DNA of 64,000 bases from Cognataquiflexum nitidum. Lineage in GTDB: Bacteria > Bacteroidota > Bacteroidia > Cytophagales > Cyclobacteriaceae. The translations under genes were made by a program, and so were the position numbers. Below, piece after piece: positions 26,600 to 34,004 of this stretch (its first letter is position 1; each line of letters begins with the position of its first letter). The notes beneath the pieces were generated by a model that saw nothing but the letters and a program-made list of their open reading frames with translations, searched no databases and was not told the DNA's origin. Location of the stretch: the NCBI RefSeq assembly GCF_022538055.1, contig NZ_JAKZAM010000020.1:30244-94243 (forward strand). The letters are read 5' to 3'.

Positions 26600-27080
26600 T
26601 GTTCCGGTTATTATTGTTCTAGTGGTTATAATGGTTGCCTGCTTCGCGTTGTCAGGTTTTCGGGTTTTCGAGTCCGTCACCCTGAGGCACGAAGGGTCTC
26701 TTGGTTAATGGTTCTAATTGTTCTGGTTGTTGTAATGGTTTTCTGCTTTGTGTTGTCAGGTTTTTGGAAAATCTTCTTCGCATTGAAAAGTGAACAGCGA
26801 CTGATTACTGCCTGCTGAGACTGTCGACTTTCTCGATTCTTGGTATTTCATTCTCGATTCTCGCTTCTCGTTTCTCGCTTCTCGTCTCTCGCTTCTTGAT
26901 ACTTGATACTTTTCATTCTCGTTTCTCGGCTCTCGCCTCTAGTCTCTCTCTTCTTGATACTTTTCATTCTCGCTTTTCGCCTCTCGTCTCTCGCTTCTTA
27001 ATACTTGACACTTACTTCTCCTTTCTTCACATCCGTCATCGGACATCTGACATCATACCCTTTACAAAATTCCCCTTTTA
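26600..27080. repeat. intergenic repeat block (GTTGT/CTGCTTCGCGTT and CTCGCTTCTCG types)
   Basis: No gene. The first part holds TCTAGTGGTTATAATGGTT, CTGCTTCGCGTTGTCAGG, GTCACCCTGAGGCACGAAGG and a second GTTCTGGTTGTTGTAATGG block. From 26830 to 27010 come degenerate runs of TCTCGCTTCTCG and TTGATACTTGATACTT, then ACATCCGTCATCGGACATC. The same families appear at 32020-32365, 43290-43575 and 63476-64000. Frames within the TCTCG tract translate to simple Ser/Leu/Phe repeats and are not genes. Confidence 0.75.
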
Positions 27081-27140
27081 ATTCTTAATCTTTCTTGGCA
27101 AATTTGATCTTGATACAATTAGGAAATTTACCTGCCGAGA

Positions 27141-28121
27141 ATGCTGATTGACCAACATAAAAGGATCCACAATTACCTTCGGATATCGCTGACAGATAGC
27201 TGCAACTTCCGTTGTGCCTACTGCATGCCCAATGAGGAAATCGAGTGCCTTCCCAATTCAAAACTCATGTCCACCGGAGAGATTGAGCAGATTGCTAAGA
27301 CTTTTGTGGACCTCGGAGTAAAGAAAATCAGGTTGACAGGTGGCGAACCTTTGGTCAGAAAGGAGTTTCCCGACATTGTGCAGCGGTTATCAAAGTTGTC
27401 GGTCGAGCTTACGCTGACCACCAACGGGGTTTTGATTCACAAGCATATGCAGCTTTTGAAAGACGCAGGCATCCGTTCGCTCAATGTCAGTCTTGACACC
27501 CTGAATCCAGAGACATTTTTCAAACTCACCAAAAGAAACCAATTCCAACAGGTTTGGGACAATATTCTACTACTCCTTGACCATGGCTTCCGCGTCAAAA
27601 TCAATGCAGTGGCACTGAACGGCATCATCGAAGAAGAATTGTTGGACTTTGTAAGGATCACTGAAAAGCTGCCCTTGCACGTCCGCTTCATAGAGTTTAT
27701 GCCTTTTTCCGGCAACCATTGGAAAAGTGAAAAGGTCATCACTGCAAAACAGATGCTCGGGATGGTCCAAGCTGAAATGGATGTGGTCAAACTTCAGGAT
27801 CAGGTCCATGATACTGCGAAAAAATACAAAGTGGTCGGCAATGAAGGGACTTTCGCCTTCATCACCACGATGAGCGAGCACTTCTGCGGTGACTGCAACA
27901 GGATGCGGATCACGGCAGATGGCAAGATGAAAAATTGCCTTTTTGGCAAAGAGGAAATGGACCTTCTAGGCCCTCTGCGCAAAGGTGAAGACATCCTACC
28001 CTTGATCCACCTTTCCATCTATAGAAAACACACCATGCTCGGGGGACAGTTTTCACCTGATTACCTCAAAGCAGAAGCAGATAAAATCGAAAACCGCAGC
28101 ATGATCAAAATCGGCGGTTAG
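27141..28121 (+). CDS. moaA: GTP 3',8-cyclase
   Basis: Radical SAM enzyme that starts molybdenum cofactor synthesis by rearranging GTP. The 326-residue protein has the N-terminal [4Fe-4S] motif with Cys21, Cys25 and Cys28 (DSCNFRCAYC), the SAM-binding LTGGEPLVRKE near 66, and the second cluster site near 249-268 (FCGDCNRMRITADGKMKNC). The C-terminus ends in a Gly-Gly pair, as MoaA does, needed for the cyclase step. It is the first gene of a cofactor cluster; moeA follows after 9 bases. Confidence 0.96.
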   Translation: MLIDQHKRIHNYLRISLTDSCNFRCAYCMPNEEIECLPNSKLMSTGEIEQIAKTFVDLGVKKIRLTGGEPLVRKEFPDIVQRLSKLSVELTLTTNGVLIHKHMQLLKDAGIRSLNVSLDTLNPETFFKLTKRNQFQQVWDNILLLLDHGFRVKINAVALNGIIEEELLDFVRITEKLPLHVRFIEFMPFSGNHWKSEKVITAKQMLGMVQAEMDVVKLQDQVHDTAKKYKVVGNEGTFAFITTMSEHFCGDCNRMRITADGKMKNCLFGKEEMDLLGPLRKGEDILPLIHLSIYRKHTMLGGQFSPDYLKAEADKIENRSMIKIGG

Positions 28122-28130
28122 CCCTCCCAT

Positions 28131-29312
28131 ATGATTTCAGTTAGCGAAGCAAAAAAAACACTTCAGGATAACCTCATTTCAGGCAAGACTATTTTGCTCG
28201 ACCTGGATAAAGCTTCCGGCTTGGTCCTTTCCAAGGATATTTTCTCCCCCATCGATATTCCTTTTTTCAATAATTCTGCCATGGATGGCTATGCCATTTG
28301 CTGGCAAAAAGACAACAACCAAAGAAAGCTACTCAGCCAATCCAAGAGCAAAGCCGGAGACATGCAGGAGTTGGTGTTGGGAAAAAATGAAGCCATCCGG
28401 ATCTTTACAGGTGCGCCTGTTCCCTCAGGCGCAGATACGATCATTCCTCAAGAGTATGTCAAAGTAGAAGAAGGACAGCTGATTTTTGATTCAGAAAAGT
28501 TCCGAAAGGGAGCCAATTTCCGTGGCAAAGGGGCCCAAAACAAATCCGGTGACCTGATCGCAAAGAAGGGCAGTCATATCAGTCCGGGGATGATCGGCTT
28601 GCTTGCCTCTGTAGGGATCAATCAAGTTCCAGTCCATGTCGCTCCGACCGTAGGGATCATCCTGACGGGTGATGAACTCGAGGAAGCGGGGAATCCATTG
28701 GGTTTTGGAAAAGTCTATGATGCCAATGGTCCGGTGATGAAGTCCTACCTTCAAAATCTCGGAGTGGAAAAAATCCATATTGGGAAGGCTATGGATGAAC
28801 CGGATAAATTGCAGGAGAAAATCAACGAATACCTCGACAACTACGATATCCTGATTCTTTCCGGAGGTATTTCTGTAGGAGATTATGACTACGTCAAAGA
28901 AGGATTGCGGCAAGCAGGAGTGCAGGAACTTTTCTACAAAGTGAAGCAAAAGCCCGGAAAACCACTTTTTGTCGGGCAGAAGAAAAACCAATGGGTTTTT
29001 GCTTTGCCGGGAAATCCCGCCTCCACCCTCACCTGCTTCAACCAATATGTCAAACCCTGCATCGAAGCTTGGATGGGAAAGACTGAGGTCTGGAAACCAA
29101 GTGGGTCTTATCCTTTGGCTGCTAATTTTGAAAAACCAACAGGCCTCACTTTTTTCCTCAAAGCCAAGCTTGAAAACGAAAAAGTGACCATTCTTTCAGG
29201 TCAGGAATCCTTTAATATGATCTCGTATGGTGCTGCTAACTGCATCGCAGAAGTCGGGGAAGAGGTGGAAAGGCTGGATGCAGGAACTATTGTCAAGGTA
29301 TACTATTGGTAA
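28131..29312 (+). CDS. moeA: molybdopterin molybdenumtransferase
   Basis: Inserts molybdate into adenylated molybdopterin. It has 393 residues, normal for the family. Visible motifs: the N-terminal MDGYAI near residue 50, FTGAPVPSGADTIIPQEYV near 90-108, ILTGDELEEAGNPL near 178, SGGISVGDYDYVKEGL near 244 and the substrate loop ALPGNPASTLTCFNQYV near 290. It sits nine bases after moaA and three bases before the TauE-like gene, so all three are one transcript. Confidence 0.96.
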   Translation: MISVSEAKKTLQDNLISGKTILLDLDKASGLVLSKDIFSPIDIPFFNNSAMDGYAICWQKDNNQRKLLSQSKSKAGDMQELVLGKNEAIRIFTGAPVPSGADTIIPQEYVKVEEGQLIFDSEKFRKGANFRGKGAQNKSGDLIAKKGSHISPGMIGLLASVGINQVPVHVAPTVGIILTGDELEEAGNPLGFGKVYDANGPVMKSYLQNLGVEKIHIGKAMDEPDKLQEKINEYLDNYDILILSGGISVGDYDYVKEGLRQAGVQELFYKVKQKPGKPLFVGQKKNQWVFALPGNPASTLTCFNQYVKPCIEAWMGKTEVWKPSGSYPLAANFEKPTGLTFFLKAKLENEKVTILSGQESFNMISYGAANCIAEVGEEVERLDAGTIVKVYYW

Positions 29313-29315
29313 GGG

Positions 29316-30059
29316 ATGGCAGAGGGACTGAATGATTTTATCCTTTTTATGCTGCTTCCTCTAGTGGCGTTTTTGTATGCCTCCGTGGGTCACGGCGGTG
29401 CTAGCAGCTACCTAATGGTGTTGGCTTTGTTGAATTTTGCACCTGAACAGATCCGGCCGACGGCGCTGATCATGAACATGTTTGTTTCTTTGATGGCCTT
29501 TATTTCTTTTCGGAAAGCGAGCACTTTTCCCACGCAGCTGTTTATTTCCTTGATCTTATTCTCCATTCCTGCGGCATATCTTGGGGGCAGTATTCTGGTG
29601 GATACAGTCCTGTATAAAAGGATCTTGGGCATATTGCTTTTTTTTCCCATTCTCCGATTTATGAATGTTTTTCCTGTATCTGATCGTCCTGCCATGGAAA
29701 GGCAGTGGTGGATGGGACCTGTATTGGGATTGCTGATCGGATTCTTTTCCGGACTGATCGGCATCGGGGGTGGGATCATCCTATCGCCGATATTACTGAT
29801 GTTGGGTTGGACCAATATGAAAGAAACCGCCGCTGTTTCTGCGCTGTTCATTTTTTTCAACTCCGTATCGGGGTTTCTTGGTGCAGACGGGTTTCAGGTG
29901 GAGATCGACCGGCAACTTTGGATAGTCATGCCTTTGACGATCGCAGGAGGAGCTTTGGGCGCATACCTCGGCGCAAAGAAATTCAATCCAGTCATGATCA
30001 AATACCTATTGACCGTCGTTCTCTTTATTGCAGCGGTGAAGCTGATCTGGTCGGGATGA
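29316..30059 (+). CDS. TauE/SafE-family sulfite exporter-like membrane protein
   Basis: A 247-residue membrane protein with about eight helices and the two repeated family motifs: GHGGASSYLMVL near residue 26 and GIGGGIILSPILLML near 147. Family members move sulfur-containing anions or organic acids outward. Its place inside the cofactor operon, three bases after moeA, suggests a link to sulfite, since sulfite-oxidising enzymes use molybdenum cofactor. This link is inference; substrate prediction within the family is unreliable. Confidence 0.88.
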   Translation: MAEGLNDFILFMLLPLVAFLYASVGHGGASSYLMVLALLNFAPEQIRPTALIMNMFVSLMAFISFRKASTFPTQLFISLILFSIPAAYLGGSILVDTVLYKRILGILLFFPILRFMNVFPVSDRPAMERQWWMGPVLGLLIGFFSGLIGIGGGIILSPILLMLGWTNMKETAAVSALFIFFNSVSGFLGADGFQVEIDRQLWIVMPLTIAGGALGAYLGAKKFNPVMIKYLLTVVLFIAAVKLIWSG

Positions 30060-30220
30060 AATGATTTGTTTCTTTTCAATATCCAAAGGAAAACAACCAT
30101 AAATTCCTTACCATACCTCGGTGAGGATATGACATCGGTCATCGGACATCGGTCATCTTCCAGAAACAAAATTTTTATTCAATCAGAATCTGACCAATTG
30201 AATTCCCTAACTTCGAACCT

Positions 30221-30463
30221 ATGACACCTACTAGTATCCATGTGATAGCCTTCGGTATGATTGCCGAAAAGATAAAAACCAAAGAGTTGGTCTTGGAATA
30301 CATGCCGGACACTGAGGTATTATTGGGCTATCTCTACCAACAATACCCTGAGCTTCAGCATACCAAGTTTGGCATTGCCGTCAACAAAAAAATGGCAGTC
30401 GGAAAGACAGTCATTCCTATCGGTGCAGAAGTTGCACTCCTCCCTCCTTTTTCCGGAGGTTAA
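30221..30463 (+). CDS. moaD: molybdopterin synthase sulfur carrier subunit
   Basis: An 80-residue ubiquitin-like protein ending in Gly-Gly (LLPPFSGG), the site where MoeB adenylates and a thiocarboxylate forms. The preceding EVALLPP is typical of MoaD. It supplies the dithiolene sulfurs to MoaE. The gene lies 12 bases before moeB. The 160-base gap in front contains a CATCGGACATCGGTCATC repeat. Confidence 0.92.
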   Translation: MTPTSIHVIAFGMIAEKIKTKELVLEYMPDTEVLLGYLYQQYPELQHTKFGIAVNKKMAVGKTVIPIGAEVALLPPFSGG

Positions 30464-30475
30464 TAAAAAGATGAC

Positions 30476-31561
30476 ATGGATCGATTCAGCAGACAAACCA
30501 TTTTGCCCGGATTTGGAAAACTAGCGCAGCACAAGCTGAAGCAGGCAAAAGTATTGGTCATAGGTGCAGGCGGTTTGGGTAGTCCTGCCCTACTCTATCT
30601 TGCTGCCGCAGGTGTCGGAACAATCGGCATTGTGGATGGAGATAGGGTATCATTATCCAACCTCAACAGGCAAGTACTCTTTGGAGAGGGAGATTTGGGC
30701 CTAAACAAAGCTGAAACTGCCGCCCATTTTCTCAAAGCAAAATACCACGATATCAAGATCGTCTGCATCCCGGAATTCATCACTACGCAAAACATCAAGG
30801 TGATATTTTCCAAATACGATTTGATCATTGACGGTTCGGACAATTTCCCCACAAGATATTTGGTCAATGACGCCTGCGTGCTTTTGGATAAACCATTGGT
30901 TTTTGGAGCAGTGTACCAAAATGAAGGTCAGGTCGCTATATTGAATGGAAAGGGCCATAAAAGCATCAATTACCGCGATATTTTCCCTGATCCTCCTACT
31001 GCCTACGAAATTCCCAACTGCAATGAAACCGGAGTATTGGGGGTTTTGCCTGGAATCATAGGCACACTTCAAGCAGCAGAAGCGATCAAATTTATTACCG
31101 AATATGGCGACACCTTGGTGGACAAGATGCTGTTTTACAACCTGCTCAACCATCAATCCTACACAATGGAGCTGAGCAAAAATCCGGATTCAAGGAAGGG
31201 GATTCCTTCCTCGATGGAAGCTTTGGAGACAACAGATTATGCCGTGGTTTGTGGAGATGGTGACTCTATTGATTGGGAGGAAGCTTTTGCCTTATTGAGT
31301 AAATTCCCCGGAGGAACACTCATCGATGTAAGGGAAGCGGATGAATTACCCAAATTGGAAGGGCATCCCCACCAATCTATTCCTTTAGATTTGTTGGATG
31401 AAAAGCACCAAGAATGGCTCAATTCGGATTTGATATTGTTATTTTGCCAAAGCGGAGTCCGGAGTTTGAAAGCAGTCAAAATATTGGAAAAGCATTTTCC
31501 GGGAAAAAAGATACATTCCATATCAGGAGGCATTGAAGCCCCTGATTCACCGATTTATTGA
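30476..31561 (+). CDS. moeB: MoaD-activating adenylyltransferase fused to rhodanese
   Basis: E1-like enzyme that adenylates the MoaD C-terminus. In this 361-residue fusion, residues 1-240 are the ThiF/MoeB fold: ATP loop VIGAGGLGSPALLYLAAAG near 24, DGDRVSLSNLNRQ near 52, Asp in IDGSDNFPTRY near 120, and PNCNETGVLGVLPG near 178 with the conserved Cys. Residues about 260-361 are a rhodanese domain with active loop LFCQSGVRS near 322, which can hand over persulfide sulfur, as in eukaryotic MOCS3. The paired CxxC zinc ligands of E. coli MoeB are not both present. The stop lies 8 bases before the moaE start. Confidence 0.92.
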   Translation: MDRFSRQTILPGFGKLAQHKLKQAKVLVIGAGGLGSPALLYLAAAGVGTIGIVDGDRVSLSNLNRQVLFGEGDLGLNKAETAAHFLKAKYHDIKIVCIPEFITTQNIKVIFSKYDLIIDGSDNFPTRYLVNDACVLLDKPLVFGAVYQNEGQVAILNGKGHKSINYRDIFPDPPTAYEIPNCNETGVLGVLPGIIGTLQAAEAIKFITEYGDTLVDKMLFYNLLNHQSYTMELSKNPDSRKGIPSSMEALETTDYAVVCGDGDSIDWEEAFALLSKFPGGTLIDVREADELPKLEGHPHQSIPLDLLDEKHQEWLNSDLILLFCQSGVRSLKAVKILEKHFPGKKIHSISGGIEAPDSPIY

Positions 31562-31568
31562 TAAATAC

Positions 31569-32015
31569 ATGGAAACCAAAAGAAGCCCAAAAAACATCTT
31601 TGTGCAAGGACCTATTTCACCTGAATCCATCGCCAAGTCCATCGCCAACCACAGTTCCAAAACGGATATTGGAGGACATAGCATTTTTCTCGGCCAAGTG
31701 AGGGCAGATGAAAAAGAAGGTGGAAGAGTCACCGCAATCGAGTACACAGCTTATGAAGAAATGGCATTGGAAAAGGCCTTTGAGATTAGAGAAGCCGTAT
31801 TCGCCAAATATCCCTTGAGCTGTATGCACATCTACCACAGCCTCGGAGAGGTGAAAGTCGGTGAAATCTGCCTCTTTGTATTCACCTCTTCCAAACACCG
31901 GAAATCTGCTATCGATGCCTGCGAAGAATTGGTGGAACGGATCAAAAAAGAAGTCCCTGTCTGGGGAAAAGAACTGATAGACAACGACGGCTCGGTATGG
32001 AAGGAGAATGTTTGA
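31569..32015 (+). CDS. moaE: molybdopterin synthase catalytic subunit
   Basis: Large subunit of molybdopterin synthase. I take the ATG at 31569 (148 residues), because the longer frame begins at a TTG inside moeB. Features: SIFLGQVRADEKEGGRV near 41, IEYTAYEEMALEKAFEI near 62, MHIYHSLGEVKVGEICLFV near 90, HRKSAIDACEELVERIKKEVPVWGKE near 114 with the catalytic lysines, and the final DGSVWKEN. It is followed by a repeat-rich gap that separates it from moaC. Confidence 0.95.
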   Translation: METKRSPKNIFVQGPISPESIAKSIANHSSKTDIGGHSIFLGQVRADEKEGGRVTAIEYTAYEEMALEKAFEIREAVFAKYPLSCMHIYHSLGEVKVGEICLFVFTSSKHRKSAIDACEELVERIKKEVPVWGKELIDNDGSVWKENV

Positions 32016-32370
32016 AGGGTTTTAGTGGTTGTAATTGTTGTAGTTGTTGTAAGGGTTGTAATAGTTGTCGGATTGTCTGCTTCGCGTTGTCGGGTTTTCG
32101 AATTTGGTTATTTGGTTAACTGATTTCCAAACCTTTACCTGAAAACAATCGAGTTGTATTGGTTGAAGAGTTGTTTGCTTCGCGTTTTTATATTTAATGG
32201 TTTAACTTCATACTTCGCTCCAAAATCTCGCTTCTCGGCTCTCGTTTCTTGATACTTGATACTTGATACTTAAAATTCAAACCTAATCACTACCTAACGC
32301 GACGCCAAAATCTCGGCTCTCGCCTCTCGTTTCTTGATACTTGATACTAATTACTTGATACTAACATAAA
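32016..32370. repeat. repeat block between moaE and moaC
   Basis: 355 bases without a gene. 32020-32095 is GTTGTAATTGTTGT-type sequence ending in CTGCTTCGCGTTGTCGGG; 32160-32195 holds a second CTGCTTCGCGTT-like piece; 32220-32360 holds CTCGGCTCTCG and repeated TTGATACTTGATACTT. The same families occur at 26600-27080 and 43290-43575. Confidence 0.7.
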
Positions 32371-33282
32371 ATGGTCGACATTACCCACAAATCTCCCTCT
32401 CTCCGCAAAGCCATTGCCCAAGCAATTGTCTCAGTGAGTTCACAGGAAACCATCGATGCCATCGTACAGCGGAAGGTACCCAAAGGTGATGTCTTTGAAA
32501 TGGCGAAGACAGCGGGACTTTTTGCTGCCAAACGCACTTCGGATATGATACCGGATTGTCATCCTCTCCCGATCGAGTTCACTTCCATCAGCTATAGAAT
32601 CGAAGGATTGGACATCCACATCCATGCGGAGATCCATACCATCTACAAAACCGGCGTGGAAGTCGAAGCCATGCACGCTGCCTCGGTTGTGGCGCTGACG
32701 ATGTATGACATGCTCAAGCCTATCGACAAAGGCATCAGCATCAATCAGATCAAATTGTTGGAAAAGAAAGGTGGCAAGACGGATTTTTCCAAAAAGGAAA
32801 ATCAAGTAATCAAAGCCGCGGTGATTGTCTGCTCGGATACAATATCTAAGGGAACAAAAGAGGACATGGCAGGAAAGGCCATCATCGAAAAGTTGGAAAA
32901 ACAAGGCATAATCATTGGAGACTATATTGTAATTCCTGACGAGACAGCTGTCATTCAGGAAAAATTGAAGCAGTATTGTACCGAAGGAATGGACTTGGTG
33001 ATATTCACCGGCGGAACAGGTCTGTCTCCAAGAGATGTCACTCCGGAAGCGGTTAAGCCCTTGTTGGAAAAGGAGGTTCCCGGAATCGAAGAGGTCATCC
33101 GTGCGTATGGACAGCAGCGGACACCCTATTCTATGTTGTCGAGAAGTGTTGCAGGTCTTATCGGAGAGACATTGGTATTGGCTTTACCCGGATCAACCAA
33201 AGGAGCCGCCGAATCCATGGATGCGATATTCCCCGCAGTGTTACATATTTTCAAAGTGATGGAGGGAGCGAGACATGATTGA
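32371..33282 (+). CDS. MoaC-Mog bifunctional molybdenum cofactor protein
   Basis: A 303-residue fusion of two cofactor steps. Residues 1-135 are MoaC (cyclic pyranopterin monophosphate synthase): MVDITHK at the start, MIPDCHPLPIEF near 60, and YKTGVEVEAMHAASVVALTMYDML near 91. Residues about 148-303 are a MogA/MoaB molybdopterin adenylyltransferase: VIVCSDTISKG near 152, FTGGTGLSPRDVTPEAV near 213 and LALPGSTKGAAESM near 270. The MoaC N-terminus is shorter than in stand-alone enzymes. Such fusions are known in Bacteroidota. A strong terminator follows. Confidence 0.94.
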   Translation: MVDITHKSPSLRKAIAQAIVSVSSQETIDAIVQRKVPKGDVFEMAKTAGLFAAKRTSDMIPDCHPLPIEFTSISYRIEGLDIHIHAEIHTIYKTGVEVEAMHAASVVALTMYDMLKPIDKGISINQIKLLEKKGGKTDFSKKENQVIKAAVIVCSDTISKGTKEDMAGKAIIEKLEKQGIIIGDYIVIPDETAVIQEKLKQYCTEGMDLVIFTGGTGLSPRDVTPEAVKPLLEKEVPGIEEVIRAYGQQRTPYSMLSRSVAGLIGETLVLALPGSTKGAAESMDAIFPAVLHIFKVMEGARHD

Positions 33283-33296
33283 TAAAAAATAAGGTA

Positions 33297-33330
33297 AAAA
33301 AAATGGGGAAGATTAATTCCCCATTTTTTT
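33297..33330. terminator. bidirectional terminator after moaC-mog
   Basis: AAATGGGGAA (33301-33310) pairs with TTCCCCATTT (33317-33326), extended by A and T runs on both sides. It lies between the convergent moaC-mog and the 105-residue gene and can serve both. Confidence 0.88.
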
Positions 33331-33355
33331 TATCGAATAAGTCTGAAAATACATA

Positions 33356-33673
33356 TCAAAGGTTGATGACCTCTTTATTCAAAATTTGAGCCTTCTGAGG
33401 CTGAAACTCAATATCAATTTTTGTGTCAATTTTTAGGCTATATCCGTTTGCTTCAGCCTCTTCCATTATTTCAAGCATTTTCTGCATGCTTGCCTTCAAT
33501 TCCATAATTCTAGCCTGAGAACGGGCATCCTTTTCACCAAATTTCAATTCAGAGTTAAAACTTTTGATCTGATGGAACTTGATCTTGAAATCAATCAGGT
33601 TTCTCAAAATATCTTTTGCCTCTTCTGTTTCAAATTCCCCATTGATCAAAGTAATGATGTTTTTCCTATCCAT
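33356..33673 (-). CDS. small helical protein of unknown function
   Basis: A 105-residue soluble protein. Residues about 15-75 are predicted by eye to be charged helix (EEAKDILRNLIDFKIKFHQIK, then QARIMELKASMQKMLEIMEEAE), and the tail is a short beta strand (IDTKIDIEFQP). No family is recognised. It could be a small adaptor or regulatory protein. It is a single gene converging on moaC-mog and sharing its terminator. Confidence 0.65.
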   Translation of the reverse strand: MDRKNIITLINGEFETEEAKDILRNLIDFKIKFHQIKSFNSELKFGEKDARSQARIMELKASMQKMLEIMEEAEANGYSLKIDTKIDIEFQPQKAQILNKEVINL

Positions 33674-33876
33674 ATTTGTAACGTTAAAAATCTGATTCTT
33701 TTGATTATATAAATTTGCGAAAGACCATCCATTGGTTATTATTTATATTAATAATTATACATATAAAAGTTATTTATGGATATAGGCTTTTTGAAAGTAA
33801 TCCTGTATCCTTCTTTGGTCCCGTTTGTTTTGGAATATAAGGTTAATGGCAAAGAATCAGCTAGTCATCACTTATT

Positions 33877-34002
33877 TTATCCCGCGCATTTATCACAACC
33901 AGGACCGGACTGGGATTTTTTTGGTTTTCGGATAAAAGTTCTGAAAACCCAAGTTCCCAAAACCAAGGCAAACAATCCGAAAACAACAAGTTCCTGCCAC
34001 AT
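33877..34002 (-). CDS. FeoB-associated small Cys-rich membrane protein
   Basis: A 41-residue protein starting MWQELVVFGLFALVLG, with one membrane helix, a basic linker (RKPKK) and a C-terminal GPGCDKCAG with a CxxC pair. This matches the family of tiny Cys-rich proteins placed after feoB in many Bacteroidota and Firmicutes, thought to take the place of FeoC. It begins two bases after the feoB stop, so the three feo genes are one operon. The exact biochemical role is not established. Confidence 0.85.
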   Translation of the reverse strand: MWQELVVFGLFALVLGTWVFRTFIRKPKKSQSGPGCDKCAG

Positions 34003-34004
34003 AA

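Noticed and set aside
26896..27081. 61-residue frame before moaA
   Set aside because: It translates the TCTCG/TTGATACTT repeats and has low-complexity Ser/Leu/Phe composition.
31533..31568. Longer MoaE start inside moeB
   Set aside because: It starts at TTG, overlaps moeB, and adds residues not typical of MoaE.
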